This document shows positions 26,936 through 36,419 of a stretch of DNA of 64,000 nucleotides, one piece after another (positions within the stretch are counted from its first letter, which is position 1; the number at the start of each line of letters is the position of its first letter). The stretch is from assembly GCF_009729095.1 (NCBI RefSeq), contig NZ_VTGX01000002.1:1302001-1366000 (forward strand). Reading direction: 5' to 3'. The notes beneath the pieces were generated by a model. The model was not told the DNA's origin, made no database searches, and worked only from the letters and a program-made list of their open reading frames with translations. Source of the stretch: Mycolicibacterium sp. CBMA 247 (GTDB taxonomy: Bacteria; Actinomycetota; Actinomycetes; Mycobacteriales; Mycobacteriaceae). Both the position numbers and the translations under genes were made by a program.

Positions 26936-27610
26936 GTGGGGTTTTGGCGGGTGATCGCGACGATGTCGCTCGTGCTCTGCGGGCTGGCCGCAGCGCCGCC
27001 CTCGGCTTGGCCGGACCCCAGCGCCGACTGCCCGCCATTATGTGACCGCATCCCGGATTCGGCGTGGGTCCCAGCGTCGCAGCTCCCGTTGGCCCGCGAA
27101 TACCGCTGGCCCGGCCTGGCCGGACTGGCCGTGACCGCGGCCTCACCGCGCTTCCGCTTCGAGGAGGAATGTGCCGCGGCGGCAGTGCCCGGAGACCCGC
27201 GCGGGTACGCCGTGGCGGAGCGGTCCGAGGTCGGGCAACCCGCCGGGCACTGGCAGCTGCGGGTACAGGTCATCCATTGGCGCGGGGAGACGTGGCAAGG
27301 CGGTCAGACCGCGCTGGCGGTTGTGCAGGGTGCGGCGGCCGCACTGCGCGCCTGCCAGCACACCGCCCCCGGGAACTCACCGTCGATCACCACCGACCAG
27401 CCCGGCCGGCTGGCGGCGGTGATCAGCCTCGACGGCGGGAGGGTGCTGCACGAGTATCTGCTGGCCGATCCGGACAACAGCACGGTGGTGGAGCTGGCCA
27501 TGTGGTCGAGCACGCCACCGCAGGTTGCGTGGTCGGCGCCACCGGATAGCCAGGTGCTCAATGCGCTGGCGGACCCACTGTGCACGGCCTACATAGGGTC
27601 GTGCCGGTAG
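26936..27610 (+). CDS. Secreted conserved protein (Rv0787-like)
   Basis: 224-aa predicted exported protein. The GTG at 26936 gives a signal peptide GFWRVIATMSLVLCGLAAAPPSA; ATG at 26963 would leave no charged n-region. The mature part has Cys in CPPLCDR, EEECAAA, RACQH and ADPLCTAYIGSCR, consistent with disulphides in the periplasm. I recognise no domain. It is divergent from the MBL-fold gene with only 19 bp between starts, so the promoters must overlap. It directly precedes purS. Confidence 0.7.
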   Translation: MGFWRVIATMSLVLCGLAAAPPSAWPDPSADCPPLCDRIPDSAWVPASQLPLAREYRWPGLAGLAVTAASPRFRFEEECAAAAVPGDPRGYAVAERSEVGQPAGHWQLRVQVIHWRGETWQGGQTALAVVQGAAAALRACQHTAPGNSPSITTDQPGRLAAVISLDGGRVLHEYLLADPDNSTVVELAMWSSTPPQVAWSAPPDSQVLNALADPLCTAYIGSCR

Positions 27611-27613
27611 AGT
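27608..27613 (+). promoter_or_regulatory. -10 box of purS (leaderless)
   Basis: TAGAGT, 7 nt before the purS GTG and overlapping the stop codon (TAG) of the preceding secreted protein gene. Predicts a separate leaderless purSQ message. Confidence 0.6.
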
Positions 27614-27620
27614 GTGCGCC

Positions 27621-27860
27621 GTGGCAAAGGTGGTTGTGCACGTCATGCCGAAGGCAGAGATCCTCGACCCGCAGGGTCAGGCGATTGTCGGGGCACTCGG
27701 TCGGCTAGGACACGGCGGTATCTCGGACGTCCGTCAGGGCAAGCGTTTCGAACTCGAAGTCGATGACTCCGTGGCCGACGAAGCCCTGGCCGAGATCGCC
27801 GAATCTCTGCTGGCCAATACGGTTATCGAGGACTTCTCGGTGAGCCGGGAGGGCTCGTGA
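27621..27860 (+). CDS. purS: FGAM synthase subunit PurS
   Basis: 79-aa dimeric PurS, which channels ammonia from PurQ to PurL in formylglycinamidine ribonucleotide synthase. It begins [25 protein letters not shown] and has [15 protein letters not shown] residues ([11 protein letters not shown]). GTG at 27621 is chosen over GTG 27612 by the family N-terminus and the -10 spacing. Its stop overlaps the purQ GTG by 4 bp. Equivalent of Rv0787A. Confidence 0.95.
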   Translation: MAKVVVHVMPKAEILDPQGQAIVGALGRLGHGGISDVRQGKRFELEVDDSVADEALAEIAESLLANTVIEDFSVSREGS

Positions 27861-28531
27861 CCACCCGAGTTGGGGTGATCACCTTCCCAGGCACGCTCGA
27901 CGACGTCGACGCGGCCCGCGCGGTGCGTCTGGCGGGTGCCGAGGCGGTCAGCCTGTGGCACGCCGACGCCGACCTCAAGGGCGTCGATGCGGTCGTGGTG
28001 CCGGGCGGCTTCTCCTATGGCGACTACCTGCGCTGCGGGGCGATTGCGAAGTTCGCGCCGGTGATGGGTTCGGTGGTTGAAGCGGCCGGTAAGGGCATGC
28101 CGGTGCTGGGCATCTGCAACGGCTTTCAGGTGCTGTGCGAGGCCGGGCTGCTGCCGGGCGCGCTGACCCGCAATGCCGGCCTGCATTTCATCTGCCGGGA
28201 CGTGTGGCTGGAGGTGGCCTCCAACACCACGGCGTGGACGACTCGGTATGACGCCGGTGCGGACCTGCTGGTCCCGCTGAAGTCGGGGGAGGGCCGTTAC
28301 GTCGCCTCCGAGGCCGTGCTGGACGAGCTCGAGGGCGAGGACCGCGTGGTCTTCCGCTACCGGGAGAACCTCAACGGTTCGATGCGCGGCATCGCGGGCG
28401 TGTGCTCGGCCAACCGTCGCGTCGTTGGCCTGATGCCGCACCCCGAACATGCCACCGAGGCCTTGACCGGTCCGTCCGATGACGGGCTCGGCCTGTTCTA
28501 CTCCGCGCTGGACGCGGTTCTCTCGGTTTAA
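27857..28531 (+). CDS. purQ: FGAM synthase glutaminase subunit PurQ
   Basis: 224-aa class I glutamine amidotransferase that supplies ammonia to PurL. The nucleophile is Cys87 in GICNGFQVL; the His-x-Glu of the triad is His195/Glu197 in [23 protein letters not shown] is the oxyanion-side motif. It is translated from a GTG overlapping purS (GTGA). The purL partner is unlinked, 5.6 kb downstream. Equivalent of Rv0788. Confidence 0.97.
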   Translation: MTTRVGVITFPGTLDDVDAARAVRLAGAEAVSLWHADADLKGVDAVVVPGGFSYGDYLRCGAIAKFAPVMGSVVEAAGKGMPVLGICNGFQVLCEAGLLPGALTRNAGLHFICRDVWLEVASNTTAWTTRYDAGADLLVPLKSGEGRYVASEAVLDELEGEDRVVFRYRENLNGSMRGIAGVCSANRRVVGLMPHPEHATEALTGPSDDGLGLFYSALDAVLSV

Positions 28532-28557
28532 AGGCTGGTGCATTTGGTGCGTCGCCG

Positions 28558-29298
28558 ATGACGTTGCGCACGGTACTCGCGGGTTACCTGGTCGCCATTC
28601 CCATGGGCCTTCTCGCCATCGGCTGGACGGTCGTGTGCATCGGCCGGGGTGAGTTCTTGACTGCGGTTGTGACGGCGGGATTAGGAGCTGCTTCTTTCGC
28701 CATGACGGTGCCGCCGGCGCTGTCGCTTGCTGGAAGAATCACGCCACGTGGGTTCTGCGACGGTGAGGGTACGACGTTCAGGCCGGACCTGATTTTCGAA
28801 ATTGCAGTGCGCGTAATGGTCCTCGGACTGGTTTTCGCGTGCACGCTGTTTGCGATTTTCAACCCACTCGGCCGCCTGGATATACCGGTGCCCCAGTCCG
28901 CGCGGTATTCGATTCCGTTCATGGCCGGAGCATTGACGCTGATGGGGTTTCCCGTTATCTGGCTGATGATTCGTCGTGGCGGTACGAAGTATCTGCGTTT
29001 GACTCCTGCCGGCTATGAGGTCGCCGAGGGCTACCGCCCCGAGTGTGGCGGATGGGACGAGGTCGCCGATGTCACCGATGTCGTGCCCGAGTCGTATCGC
29101 CAGGTGCCGAATGCGCTCGTTCTGATGAAAACCGACGGCACAGCTGCGGTGCTCGCGGCTGGTCCGATCACGCCAGGCGGACAGGATCTGCGCGAGTTGG
29201 TGCGCTTCTACTGGCGAGAACCGCAGTGCCGCAGCGAGCTTATGGATGGGCGGGCCATCGAGCGTTTGGCCGAGCGCCGGTTTAAGGCTGATACGTAG
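28558..29298 (+). CDS. Membrane protein of unknown function
   Basis: 246-aa protein with four likely transmembrane segments: about residues 7-27, 35-58, 84-103 (VMVLGLVFACTLFAIF) and 121-140 (FMAGALTLMGFPVIWLM). The C-terminal 100 residues are soluble and look like a PH-type beta domain (YLRLTPAGYEVAEGY, ALVLMKTDGTAAVL). It starts 26 bp after purQ and may be co-transcribed. I recognise no named family. Its codon use has more A/T-ending positions than its neighbours (for example TTCGAAATTGCAGTG), a weak sign of later acquisition. Confidence 0.7.
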   Translation: MTLRTVLAGYLVAIPMGLLAIGWTVVCIGRGEFLTAVVTAGLGAASFAMTVPPALSLAGRITPRGFCDGEGTTFRPDLIFEIAVRVMVLGLVFACTLFAIFNPLGRLDIPVPQSARYSIPFMAGALTLMGFPVIWLMIRRGGTKYLRLTPAGYEVAEGYRPECGGWDEVADVTDVVPESYRQVPNALVLMKTDGTAAVLAAGPITPGGQDLRELVRFYWREPQCRSELMDGRAIERLAERRFKADT

Positions 29299-29335
29299 CA
29301 CTCGCAACACAGTGCGAGCGTGCGCAAAATGCTGC

Positions 29336-29399
29336 CCGCGAGCGACCGCCGCGGTACGCAATTTACGGCGTGTTGGCGTACAGACACGGTCGCTCGCGG
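29336..29399. terminator. Nested palindrome between convergent genes
   Basis: Perfect 13-bp inverted arms CCGCGAGCGACCG and CGGTCGCTCGCGG (29336-29348, 29387-29399) enclose 38 nt that contain a second dyad GTACGC...GCGTAC. A smaller CTCGCA/TGCGAG hairpin lies just before it. Position between the 3' ends of the membrane protein and encapsulin genes suggests a bidirectional terminator, though the nested form could also be a dispersed repeat. Confidence 0.55.
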
Positions 29400-29418
29400 T
29401 GCCAAGGGAACCCAAAAA

Positions 29419-30216
29419 CTAGGCGGTGAGGGCGACCGAGGCCTCGGCGGTGTAGCACAGGAACGTCAGGGTCTCCTGCAGGTACAGCTGCACGCTCTCG
29501 GCGTCGTGGGACAGGTAGCCGATCGACACATCGGTGCCCAGCTGCAGGTCGAAATCCCCACCGCGGGTGGACAACACGAACGCACCGTCGATCGCGGGCG
29601 CCCAGATGATCTCACCGTCGACCAGCCGGCTCAGGTGGTCGCGGATCGGGTAGCCGTGCGCCGTGGTTTCGCTGACCTTGGTGTAGGTCTCGGCCGAGAG
29701 CAGCACCGAGTACGGCCCGTCGACACCGGCCAGCCGCAGCTCCGAGAGCGCCTGGGCGATCACGTCGGGAATCTCGCGGGCATCGTCGGGCAGGGCCAGC
29801 GCAGGGTTGGAGCTGGAGGCGCGGATGCCTTGGATCGAGGCCGCCGGATAGCCCTCGAAGATCGCCCGGTCCTCGACGAACGCCAGCTTCTTGGCGGCGT
29901 CCTTGACCGGATCCCAGTCCGAATCCTGCGATCCGCGCTCCACGTCGTCAATGTCCTTGCGCAACACCGTGAACGGCACCCGTAAGCGCACCAGCGGCTT
30001 GGCGTCGCGCAGGTGGGCGACCACACCGTCACCTGGCGAGCTGACGTCGAGCAGATGTCCCGTGCTGATCGCCGCGGTGACCGGGCCGCCGGGCTCACTG
30101 ACATCGACCACCCGCCGGCCGGCGATGTGGCGCTTGAAGGTCCGACTGGCCTCGAGTTCGATCTCGGCCCAGGCGGACTCGGTGATCGGAGCGAGCTCGC
30201 GGTACAGGTTGTTCAT
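29419..30216 (-). CDS. cfp29: Encapsulin nanocompartment shell protein
   Basis: 265-aa family 1 encapsulin with the HK97-phage-capsid fold that self-assembles into a hollow protein shell. It begins [19 protein letters not shown], has the P-domain loop SASSNPALALP-like region and ends TLTFLCYTAEASVALTA. It overlaps the DyP peroxidase gene by 4 bp (ATGA), the classical cargo-shell operon. Equivalent of Rv0798c (Cfp29, an antigen found in culture filtrate). The shell houses the peroxidase and may concentrate oxidative chemistry. Confidence 0.95.
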   Translation of the reverse strand: MNNLYRELAPITESAWAEIELEASRTFKRHIAGRRVVDVSEPGGPVTAAISTGHLLDVSSPGDGVVAHLRDAKPLVRLRVPFTVLRKDIDDVERGSQDSDWDPVKDAAKKLAFVEDRAIFEGYPAASIQGIRASSSNPALALPDDAREIPDVIAQALSELRLAGVDGPYSVLLSAETYTKVSETTAHGYPIRDHLSRLVDGEIIWAPAIDGAFVLSTRGGDFDLQLGTDVSIGYLSHDAESVQLYLQETLTFLCYTAEASVALTA

Positions 30217-31238
30217 TGCGGTGTTCCTTTCAGGCTGCCGATCGCCAATGAATGGTCGGGCACTGAGCTGTCGATCACGATCACTTCCGGTTCCTCGGCC
30301 GGAACTGGAAGTGGCGGTGGATCATCGAGGAAAGAGATGGTGGGGACGAAAAACATCCCGCCGGTGACGGCGGTGGAGAAATCCAGGATCCGGTCGGTGT
30401 TGCCGGGCGGGTCGCCGATGAACATGTTGCGCAGCATCCGCTCGGTGATCTCGGGTGTGCGGCAATATCCGATGTAGTACGTGCCGAATTCGGAACTGCC
30501 CAGCTCGCCGAACGGCATGTTTCGCCGGACGATCTTGAGCTCGTTGCCGTCCTCGTCGGTGATGACGTTGAGCGCGATATGAGAGTTGGAAGGCTTGATG
30601 TCGTCGGGCATTTCGATGTCGTCGAGTTTGGAGCGCCCGATGACCCGCTGCTGCTCGTCAACCGACAGTGCCCGCCAGTCCGTCATCGCGTGCGCGTACT
30701 TCTGGACGTGCACGTAGCTGGCCCCGGCGAAATCGGGGTCCTCGGCACCGATCTGGACGGCGTTGGCCGCGGCGGCCCCGTTGGGATTCTCGGTGCCGTC
30801 GACGAAACCGAGCAGGTCGCGGTTGTCGAAATACTGGAACCCGTGCACCTCGTCGACGACGGTGACGGCACCGGCCAGCTCCTGCAACATCCGGTCTGCC
30901 AGTTCGAAGCACACGTCCATGGACTCCGCGCGGATGTGCAACAACACATCTCCTGGTGTGGACGGGGCCTGATGAGCGCCGCCGTCGAGAGCGATGAACG
31001 GATGCAACTCGACCGGGCGCGGCCCGTCGAACAAGCGGTCCCATGCGGCCGAACCGAATCCGGCCACCAATGACAATTCCTTGGCCGTATCGCGGAACCA
31101 GATCGACCGGACGATGCCGGAGATATCGGCGAGCACATCGTGGACGACTTGCTCGCCACCTGCGTCGATCGTGACAACCAGAAATATGGCCGCCGAACTC
31201 AATGGCTTGAGCACCGGCTGCGGTAGCGGATCGGGCAC
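30213..31238 (-). CDS. Dye-decolorizing heme peroxidase, encapsulin cargo
   Basis: 341-aa DyP-type peroxidase. The catalytic Asp147 lies in GFVDGTENP, the proximal heme ligand is probably His220 in SNSHIAL, and the distal Arg is Arg238/239 in IVRRNMPFG. The C-terminal tail (about 312-341) is Pro-rich and ends with [11 protein letters not shown], the cargo-loading peptide that docks it inside the encapsulin shell. It starts at GTG, 6 nt from TAGGGT (complement of 31245-31250), a leaderless promoter for the operon. Equivalent of Rv0799c. Confidence 0.95.
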   Translation of the reverse strand: MPDPLPQPVLKPLSSAAIFLVVTIDAGGEQVVHDVLADISGIVRSIWFRDTAKELSLVAGFGSAAWDRLFDGPRPVELHPFIALDGGAHQAPSTPGDVLLHIRAESMDVCFELADRMLQELAGAVTVVDEVHGFQYFDNRDLLGFVDGTENPNGAAAANAVQIGAEDPDFAGASYVHVQKYAHAMTDWRALSVDEQQRVIGRSKLDDIEMPDDIKPSNSHIALNVITDEDGNELKIVRRNMPFGELGSSEFGTYYIGYCRTPEITERMLRNMFIGDPPGNTDRILDFSTAVTGGMFFVPTISFLDDPPPLPVPAEEPEVIVIDSSVPDHSLAIGSLKGTPQ

Positions 31239-31244
31239 AATCCG

Positions 31245-31250
31245 ACCCTA
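31245..31250 (-). promoter_or_regulatory. -10 box of the DyP-encapsulin operon
   Basis: On the minus strand TAGGGT is followed by 6 nt and the GTG start of the DyP gene, predicting a leaderless transcript covering peroxidase and shell. Confidence 0.5.
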
Positions 31251-31288
31251 CCGACACCTGCGGCTGGTTCGCCGGTCAAGATGAAAAC

Positions 31289-32557
31289 ATGCCCGCTAGC
31301 CCCCAGCGCCTGTGCGCGTTCATCGACGCCTCACCGTCGCCGTTCCATGTGTGCGCCACCGCGGCGCAAAGACTGCGTGACGCGGGATACACCGAACTGG
31401 CCGAGGCCGATCCTTGGCCTGGCACCGGGAAGTTCTTCACGGTGCGGGCGGGCTCGCTGGTCGCGTGGCGCACCGATACGTCTGCCCCAGATGCGCCGTT
31501 CCGGGTCGTCGGTGGCCACACCGACAGCCCCAATCTCCGGGTCAAACAGCACCACGACCGCGTCGTCGCGGGCTGGCAGGTGGTCGCGCTGCAGCCCTAC
31601 GGCGGGGCCTGGCTCAATTCATGGCTGGACCGCGATCTCGGGATCAGCGGTCGGCTCTCGGTACGGGACGGAAGCGCGCGGGGAGGCGTGGCGCACCTCC
31701 TGGTGCGGATCGACGATCCGATCCTGCGCGTGCCCCAGCTCGCCATCCACCTGTCCGAGGACCGTAAGGGCGTCAGCCCGGACCCGCAGCGCCATGTCAA
31801 CGCGGTGTGGGGCCTGGGGGAGCGGTCGCGGTCCTTCATCGGGTTCGTCGCCGAGCGGGCCGGGGTGACCGAGGACGACGTACTGGGCTTCGACCTGATG
31901 ACCCACGACCTGACGCCGTCGGCGATCACGGGTGCCGAGGGCGAGTTCGTCAGCGCGCCCCGGTTGGACAACCAGGCCACCTGCTATGCGGGGCTGGAGG
32001 CGTTCCTGACGGCAGACTCCGACACACACGTCCCGGTGCTGGCGCTGTTCGATCATGAGGAGGTCGGCTCGACGTCTGATCACGGTGCCCAGTCCGAGCT
32101 CTTGCCGACGGTGCTCGAGCGCATCGTCCTGGCTGCGGGCGGTGACCGGGAGGCCTTCCTGCGCCGGGCCGCCGGATCGATGGTGGCCTCCGGGGACATG
32201 GCGCATGCGACGCATCCGAACTACCCGGACCGCCACGAGCCCGGACACCAGATCGAGGTCAACGCCGGGCCCGTGCTCAAGGTGCACCCCAACCTGCGCT
32301 ACGCCACCGACGGCCGCACCGCGGCCGCGTTCGCCCTGGCCTGCGATCAGGCCGGGGTACCGCTGCAACGTTATGAGCACCGCGCCGACCTGCCGTGCGG
32401 GTCCACCATCGGACCCATGACCTCGGCGCGCACCGGGATCCCGACCGTCGACGTGGGCGCGGCCCAGCTGGCCATGCACTCGGCTCGCGAATTCATGGGC
32501 GCCCACGATGTCGCGGCCTACTCGGCGGCATTGCAGGGGTTCTTGTCACCGGCCTGA
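31289..32557 (+). CDS. pepC: M18 aspartyl aminopeptidase
   Basis: 422-aa zinc aminopeptidase that removes N-terminal acidic residues from peptides. Metal-site motifs are [20 protein letters not shown], and [18 protein letters not shown]; the C-terminal part has [14 protein letters not shown] and AMHSAREF. It is divergent from the DyP operon. Equivalent of Rv0800 (pepC). Confidence 0.93.
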   Translation: MPASPQRLCAFIDASPSPFHVCATAAQRLRDAGYTELAEADPWPGTGKFFTVRAGSLVAWRTDTSAPDAPFRVVGGHTDSPNLRVKQHHDRVVAGWQVVALQPYGGAWLNSWLDRDLGISGRLSVRDGSARGGVAHLLVRIDDPILRVPQLAIHLSEDRKGVSPDPQRHVNAVWGLGERSRSFIGFVAERAGVTEDDVLGFDLMTHDLTPSAITGAEGEFVSAPRLDNQATCYAGLEAFLTADSDTHVPVLALFDHEEVGSTSDHGAQSELLPTVLERIVLAAGGDREAFLRRAAGSMVASGDMAHATHPNYPDRHEPGHQIEVNAGPVLKVHPNLRYATDGRTAAAFALACDQAGVPLQRYEHRADLPCGSTIGPMTSARTGIPTVDVGAAQLAMHSAREFMGAHDVAAYSAALQGFLSPA

Positions 32558-32572
32558 TCTAGGGTCGGCGCC

Positions 32573-32920
32573 ATGACACTGTCCGTGGAGATGATCACAT
32601 TCGACTGCGCCGACCCCGATGCGCTGGCCCAGTGGTGGGCGCAGGCTCTCGGTGGTGAGGTAAACGCCTTCTCCCCGGGCGAATTCGTGGTGCTGATGCG
32701 GCCCGAGGGTCCGCGGCTGGGATTCCAGAAGGTCCCGGATCCGACGCCGGGGAAGAACCGCGTGCACCTCGATTTCACCGCGCCAGACGCCGACGCAGAG
32801 GTGGCCCGGCTCGTGGGGCTCGGGGCCACCGAGACCGGGCGCCACAGCTTCGGCCCGGAGTTCAACTGGGTGGTGCTCGCCGACCCGGAGGGCAACGCGT
32901 TCTGTATCGCGGGCACATAG
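32573..32920 (+). CDS. VOC/glyoxalase-like protein
   Basis: 115-aa vicinal-oxygen-chelate fold protein with two beta-alpha-beta units (FDCADPDALAQWWAQALGGEV; VHLDFTAPDADAEVARLVGLGA; VVLADPEGNAFCI). A TAGGGT box lies 7 nt before the ATG (32560-32565), so it probably has its own leaderless promoter despite the 15-bp gap to pepC. Equivalent of Rv0801. Substrate unknown. Confidence 0.88.
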   Translation: MTLSVEMITFDCADPDALAQWWAQALGGEVNAFSPGEFVVLMRPEGPRLGFQKVPDPTPGKNRVHLDFTAPDADAEVARLVGLGATETGRHSFGPEFNWVVLADPEGNAFCIAGT

Positions 32921-33029
32921 CGCCGAACCCGGGAAACATCCTGGAAAGATCACCGGCCTGACCGTGGTGCTGGCTCTGGGAGCCGGGGAGCTGCCCCCAG
33001 CGTGAGGTCGGAGCCCACCCACGACCAAG

Positions 33030-34010
33030 TCACCGCGGGCAGCTCTCGAACTGGGCGCGCAGCCTGGTCTGCCACGCCTCGTCCGCAGGCGTCCGGGGCT
33101 GGGGTTCCTGGGCATCCTTCGAACAACCTCCGGGCCGCACCGTGATGTATGCGTCCTCGAGCTCGTACACGGCGGGCAGTCCCGAGTCCTTGATGAGCTG
33201 AAGTTGGCCGCCGACAACGTGATCCACCTCGGAATGGGCGGGCACCTTTCCGACGGACAAGCGGGGTGGCTTCAGATCGAATCCCCCTTTGGTCGGTGCC
33301 AGCTGATCTAGTGCCTCCCACAGTGCCAGCTGTTCCGGGCTGGGCAGGCCGTGGTTTGTACGGATGCTCGGTGCACTGTTGGTGTCCGCATCGAAGATGC
33401 TCCAGTCCGCGGTCGAGTCCGGAAAGTCTGTGATCAGCCTCCGGACCGAGGCCGCGAACTCCGAAGCGCTGAGCGGCTCGTCCCCATGGTCGAAACTGCG
33501 CAGGGTCACCGCCAGGCTGGTGTTCGCCGGTTTCCAGGGGCCGTCGGGGGATGCCGACCCGACGATCTCGTACGCGTAGTCGCCCTGCGAAAGTTTGAGC
33601 CAGCCCTGCCACGGCGGTTGCGGGGTGGTCTTCGACGGGTCGACGCCGACGTACATCGTGGAGCCCGTTTGGGCGGGGAAGGATTGGGCTGACCGCCTCA
33701 CGTGGAGGCTGGCGCCCAGCCCGCCGTACACCATCGATCCGTGGATCTGATCGGCGAAGGTGCGGCCGAGGGCCGACAGTTGGTCAGCGGTGGCATCGGC
33801 ACCGACATAGACATCGAAGCTGGCGGTGCGCACCCCGAACCCGGTGTTGCTCGAGACGGTGTGGGTGACGAACGTGACGCCGGGTTGGCTCCTCAACACG
33901 TTGTCGATCAAGCCGGCCGACCACGAGCCCCTGAACTGGCAACAGGTCATGCCGAGGACCAGCACGACGCCGAGAATGGCGAGACGACCCTTGGACCCGA
34001 GTCTGCGCAT
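33030..34010 (-). CDS. Secreted or lipid-anchored protein of unknown function
   Basis: 326-aa exported protein. The N-terminus [24 protein letters not shown] is a signal sequence with a weak lipobox. The rest is a mixed alpha/beta soluble region with an [13 protein letters not shown] segment and a Cys near the C-terminus (PGGCSKD, ESCPR). The frame stays open another 690 codons into the antisense of purL; the ATG at 34010 is preferred because it alone begins a signal peptide. It is divergent from purL with 90 bp between starts. No family recognised. Confidence 0.7.
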   Translation of the reverse strand: MRRLGSKGRLAILGVVLVLGMTCCQFRGSWSAGLIDNVLRSQPGVTFVTHTVSSNTGFGVRTASFDVYVGADATADQLSALGRTFADQIHGSMVYGGLGASLHVRRSAQSFPAQTGSTMYVGVDPSKTTPQPPWQGWLKLSQGDYAYEIVGSASPDGPWKPANTSLAVTLRSFDHGDEPLSASEFAASVRRLITDFPDSTADWSIFDADTNSAPSIRTNHGLPSPEQLALWEALDQLAPTKGGFDLKPPRLSVGKVPAHSEVDHVVGGQLQLIKDSGLPAVYELEDAYITVRPGGCSKDAQEPQPRTPADEAWQTRLRAQFESCPR

Positions 34011-34087
34011 CCGCTGAGTATGCCGTTGCGCGGGCAGGTGAGGGCGCAGTCCGCCTTCGCCGGTCGGACGTGCGAGATCGGCAACGA

Positions 34088-34093
34088 TAGACT
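34088..34093 (+). promoter_or_regulatory. -10 box of purL (leaderless)
   Basis: TAGACT, 7 nt before the purL GTG; predicts a leaderless purL message. The identical hexamer serves purF. Confidence 0.6.
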
Positions 34094-34100
34094 CTTGGGC

Positions 34101-36419
34101 GTGACGTCTGAGCTCACCCACGATATCGACACGGTGCAGCGGGCAGCCGCCACCCCTGATCAGCCCCAGCCGTACCGCGAACTCGGCCTCAAGGACGACG
34201 AGTACGAGCGGATTCGCGAGATCCTGGGTCGCCGCCCCACCGATGCCGAGCTGGCCATGTACTCGGTGATGTGGAGCGAACACTGCTCCTACAAGTCCTC
34301 CAAGGTGCACCTTCGTTATTTCGGTGAGACCACCACCGAGGAGATGCGCGCCGGCATGTTGGCCGGCATCGGCGAGAACGCCGGCGTCGTCGACATCGGC
34401 GACGGCTGGGCGGTCACGTTCAAGGTCGAGTCGCACAACCACCCGTCCTACGTCGAGCCCTACCAGGGTGCGGCCACCGGCGTCGGCGGCATCGTCCGCG
34501 ACATCATGGCGATGGGTGCCCGGCCGGTGGCGGTCATGGACCAGCTGCGCTTCGGCGCGGCCGACGCGCCCGACACCCGCCGCGTGCTCGACGGCGTGGT
34601 GCGCGGTGTCGGCGGCTACGGCAACTCGCTGGGTCTGCCCAACATCGGCGGCGAGACGATCTTCGACCCCTCCTACGCGGGCAACCCCTTGGTCAACGCG
34701 CTGTGCGTCGGTGCGCTGCGTAAGGAAGACCTGCACCTGGCGTTCGCCTCGGGCACCGGCAACAAGATCATCCTGTTCGGTGCGCGCACCGGCCTGGACG
34801 GCATCGGCGGTGTCTCGGTGCTGGCGTCGGACACCTTCAGTGGCGACGAGAGCGGTGCGGGCCGCAAGAAGCTGCCGAGCGTTCAGGTGGGCGACCCGTT
34901 CACCGAGAAGGTGCTCATCGAGTGTTGTCTCGAGCTGTACTCGGCCGGCCTGGTGGTCGGTATCCAGGATCTCGGCGGCGCCGGATTGTCCTGTGCCACA
35001 TCCGAGCTCGCCTCCGCCGGCGACGGTGGCATGCACATCGAGCTGGACCAGGTGCCGCTGCGGGCCAAGGACATGACCCCGGCCGAGGTGCTCTCCAGCG
35101 AGTCCCAGGAACGCATGTGCGCCGTGGTCACCCCCGAGAACGTCGAGGCGTTCCTGGCGGTGTGCCGCAAGTGGGAGGTGCTGGCCACCGTCATCGGTGA
35201 GGTCACCGACGGGGACCGGCTGCAGATCACCTGGCACGGCGACACCGTGGTGGATGTGCCGCCGCGCACCGTGGCCCACGAAGGCCCGGTCTACCAGCGC
35301 CCGGTGGCCCGTCCCGACACCCAGGACGCCCTGGTCGCCGACACCTCCGCGAAGCTGCCGCGGCCGCAGACCGGCGACGAGCTCAAGGCCACCCTGCTGG
35401 CGCTGATCGGCAGCCCGCACCTGTGCAGCCGTGCGTTCATCACCGAGCAGTACGACCGCTATGTCCGCGGCAACACCGTGCTGGCCGAGCACGCCGACGG
35501 CGGCGTGCTGCGCATCGACGAGGCCACCGGCCGCGGCATCGCGGTCTCCACCGACGCGTCCGGGCGCTACACGCAGCTCGATCCGTACACCGGTGCGCAG
35601 CTGGCGCTTGCCGAGGCGTACCGCAACGTCGCGGTCACCGGGGCCACCCCGGTCGCGGTGACCAACTGCCTCAACTTCGGCTCCCCCGAGGACCCGGGTG
35701 TGATGTGGCAGTTCAGCCAGGCCGTCCGCGGGCTGGCCGATGGTTGTGCGGCCCTTGGTATTCCGGTCACCGGCGGCAACGTCAGCTTCTACAACCAGAC
35801 CGGCTCCACGGCGATCCTGCCGACCCCGGTGGTCGGCGTGCTCGGCGTGATCGACGACGTGAAGCGGCGCATCCCCACCGGTTTGGGTACCGAACCGGGC
35901 GAGACGCTGCTGCTGCTCGGCGACACCCACGACGAGTTCGACGGGTCGATCTGGGCCCAGGTCACCGGGGATCACCTGGGCGGTGTTCCGCCGAAGGTCG
36001 ACCTGGCCCGCGAGCAGCTGCTGGCCGAGGTGCTCACCGCGGCATCGCGCGACGGCCTGATCGCCGCGGCCCATGATCTGTCGGAGGGCGGGCTGATCCA
36101 GGCTGTGGTCGAGGCCGCGCTGGCCGGTGAAACCGGTTGCCGGGTAATCCTTCCGGAAGATTTGCCAGAAGGTATGACTCCGTTCGCCTATCTCTTCTCC
36201 GAGTCTGCCGGCCGGGTGCTCGTGGCGGTACCGCGCACCGAGGAGAGCCGGTTCCGGTCGATGTGTGAGGCCAGGGACCTGCCGGTCACCCGGGTCGGCG
36301 TGGTGGATCAGGGCCCCGAAGGCGGAGAACCCGCGATCGAGGTCCAGGGCCAGTTCAGCATCACCCTCGCGGAGCTACGGAGCACGTCGGAGGGCGTGCT
36401 GCCCGGGCTGTTCGGGTGA
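34101..36419 (+). CDS. purL: FGAM synthase large subunit PurL
   Basis: 772-aa small-type PurL that converts FGAR to FGAM with ATP and ammonia delivered by PurQ/PurS. The N-terminus shows [16 protein letters not shown] (catalytic His), [19 protein letters not shown] and [15 protein letters not shown]; two AIRS-like halves follow, with [11 protein letters not shown] in the second. The GTG at 34101 gives the family N-terminus; the upstream open frame is incidental. Its stop overlaps the next GTG by 4 bp. Equivalent of Rv0803. Confidence 0.97.
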   Translation: MTSELTHDIDTVQRAAATPDQPQPYRELGLKDDEYERIREILGRRPTDAELAMYSVMWSEHCSYKSSKVHLRYFGETTTEEMRAGMLAGIGENAGVVDIGDGWAVTFKVESHNHPSYVEPYQGAATGVGGIVRDIMAMGARPVAVMDQLRFGAADAPDTRRVLDGVVRGVGGYGNSLGLPNIGGETIFDPSYAGNPLVNALCVGALRKEDLHLAFASGTGNKIILFGARTGLDGIGGVSVLASDTFSGDESGAGRKKLPSVQVGDPFTEKVLIECCLELYSAGLVVGIQDLGGAGLSCATSELASAGDGGMHIELDQVPLRAKDMTPAEVLSSESQERMCAVVTPENVEAFLAVCRKWEVLATVIGEVTDGDRLQITWHGDTVVDVPPRTVAHEGPVYQRPVARPDTQDALVADTSAKLPRPQTGDELKATLLALIGSPHLCSRAFITEQYDRYVRGNTVLAEHADGGVLRIDEATGRGIAVSTDASGRYTQLDPYTGAQLALAEAYRNVAVTGATPVAVTNCLNFGSPEDPGVMWQFSQAVRGLADGCAALGIPVTGGNVSFYNQTGSTAILPTPVVGVLGVIDDVKRRIPTGLGTEPGETLLLLGDTHDEFDGSIWAQVTGDHLGGVPPKVDLAREQLLAEVLTAASRDGLIAAAHDLSEGGLIQAVVEAALAGETGCRVILPEDLPEGMTPFAYLFSESAGRVLVAVPRTEESRFRSMCEARDLPVTRVGVVDQGPEGGEPAIEVQGQFSITLAELRSTSEGVLPGLFG

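Noticed and set aside
34011..36074. N-terminal extension of the 33030 gene across the antisense of purL
   Set aside because: Only a stop-free antisense stretch; the signal peptide begins at 34010 and purL is unmistakable on the other strand.
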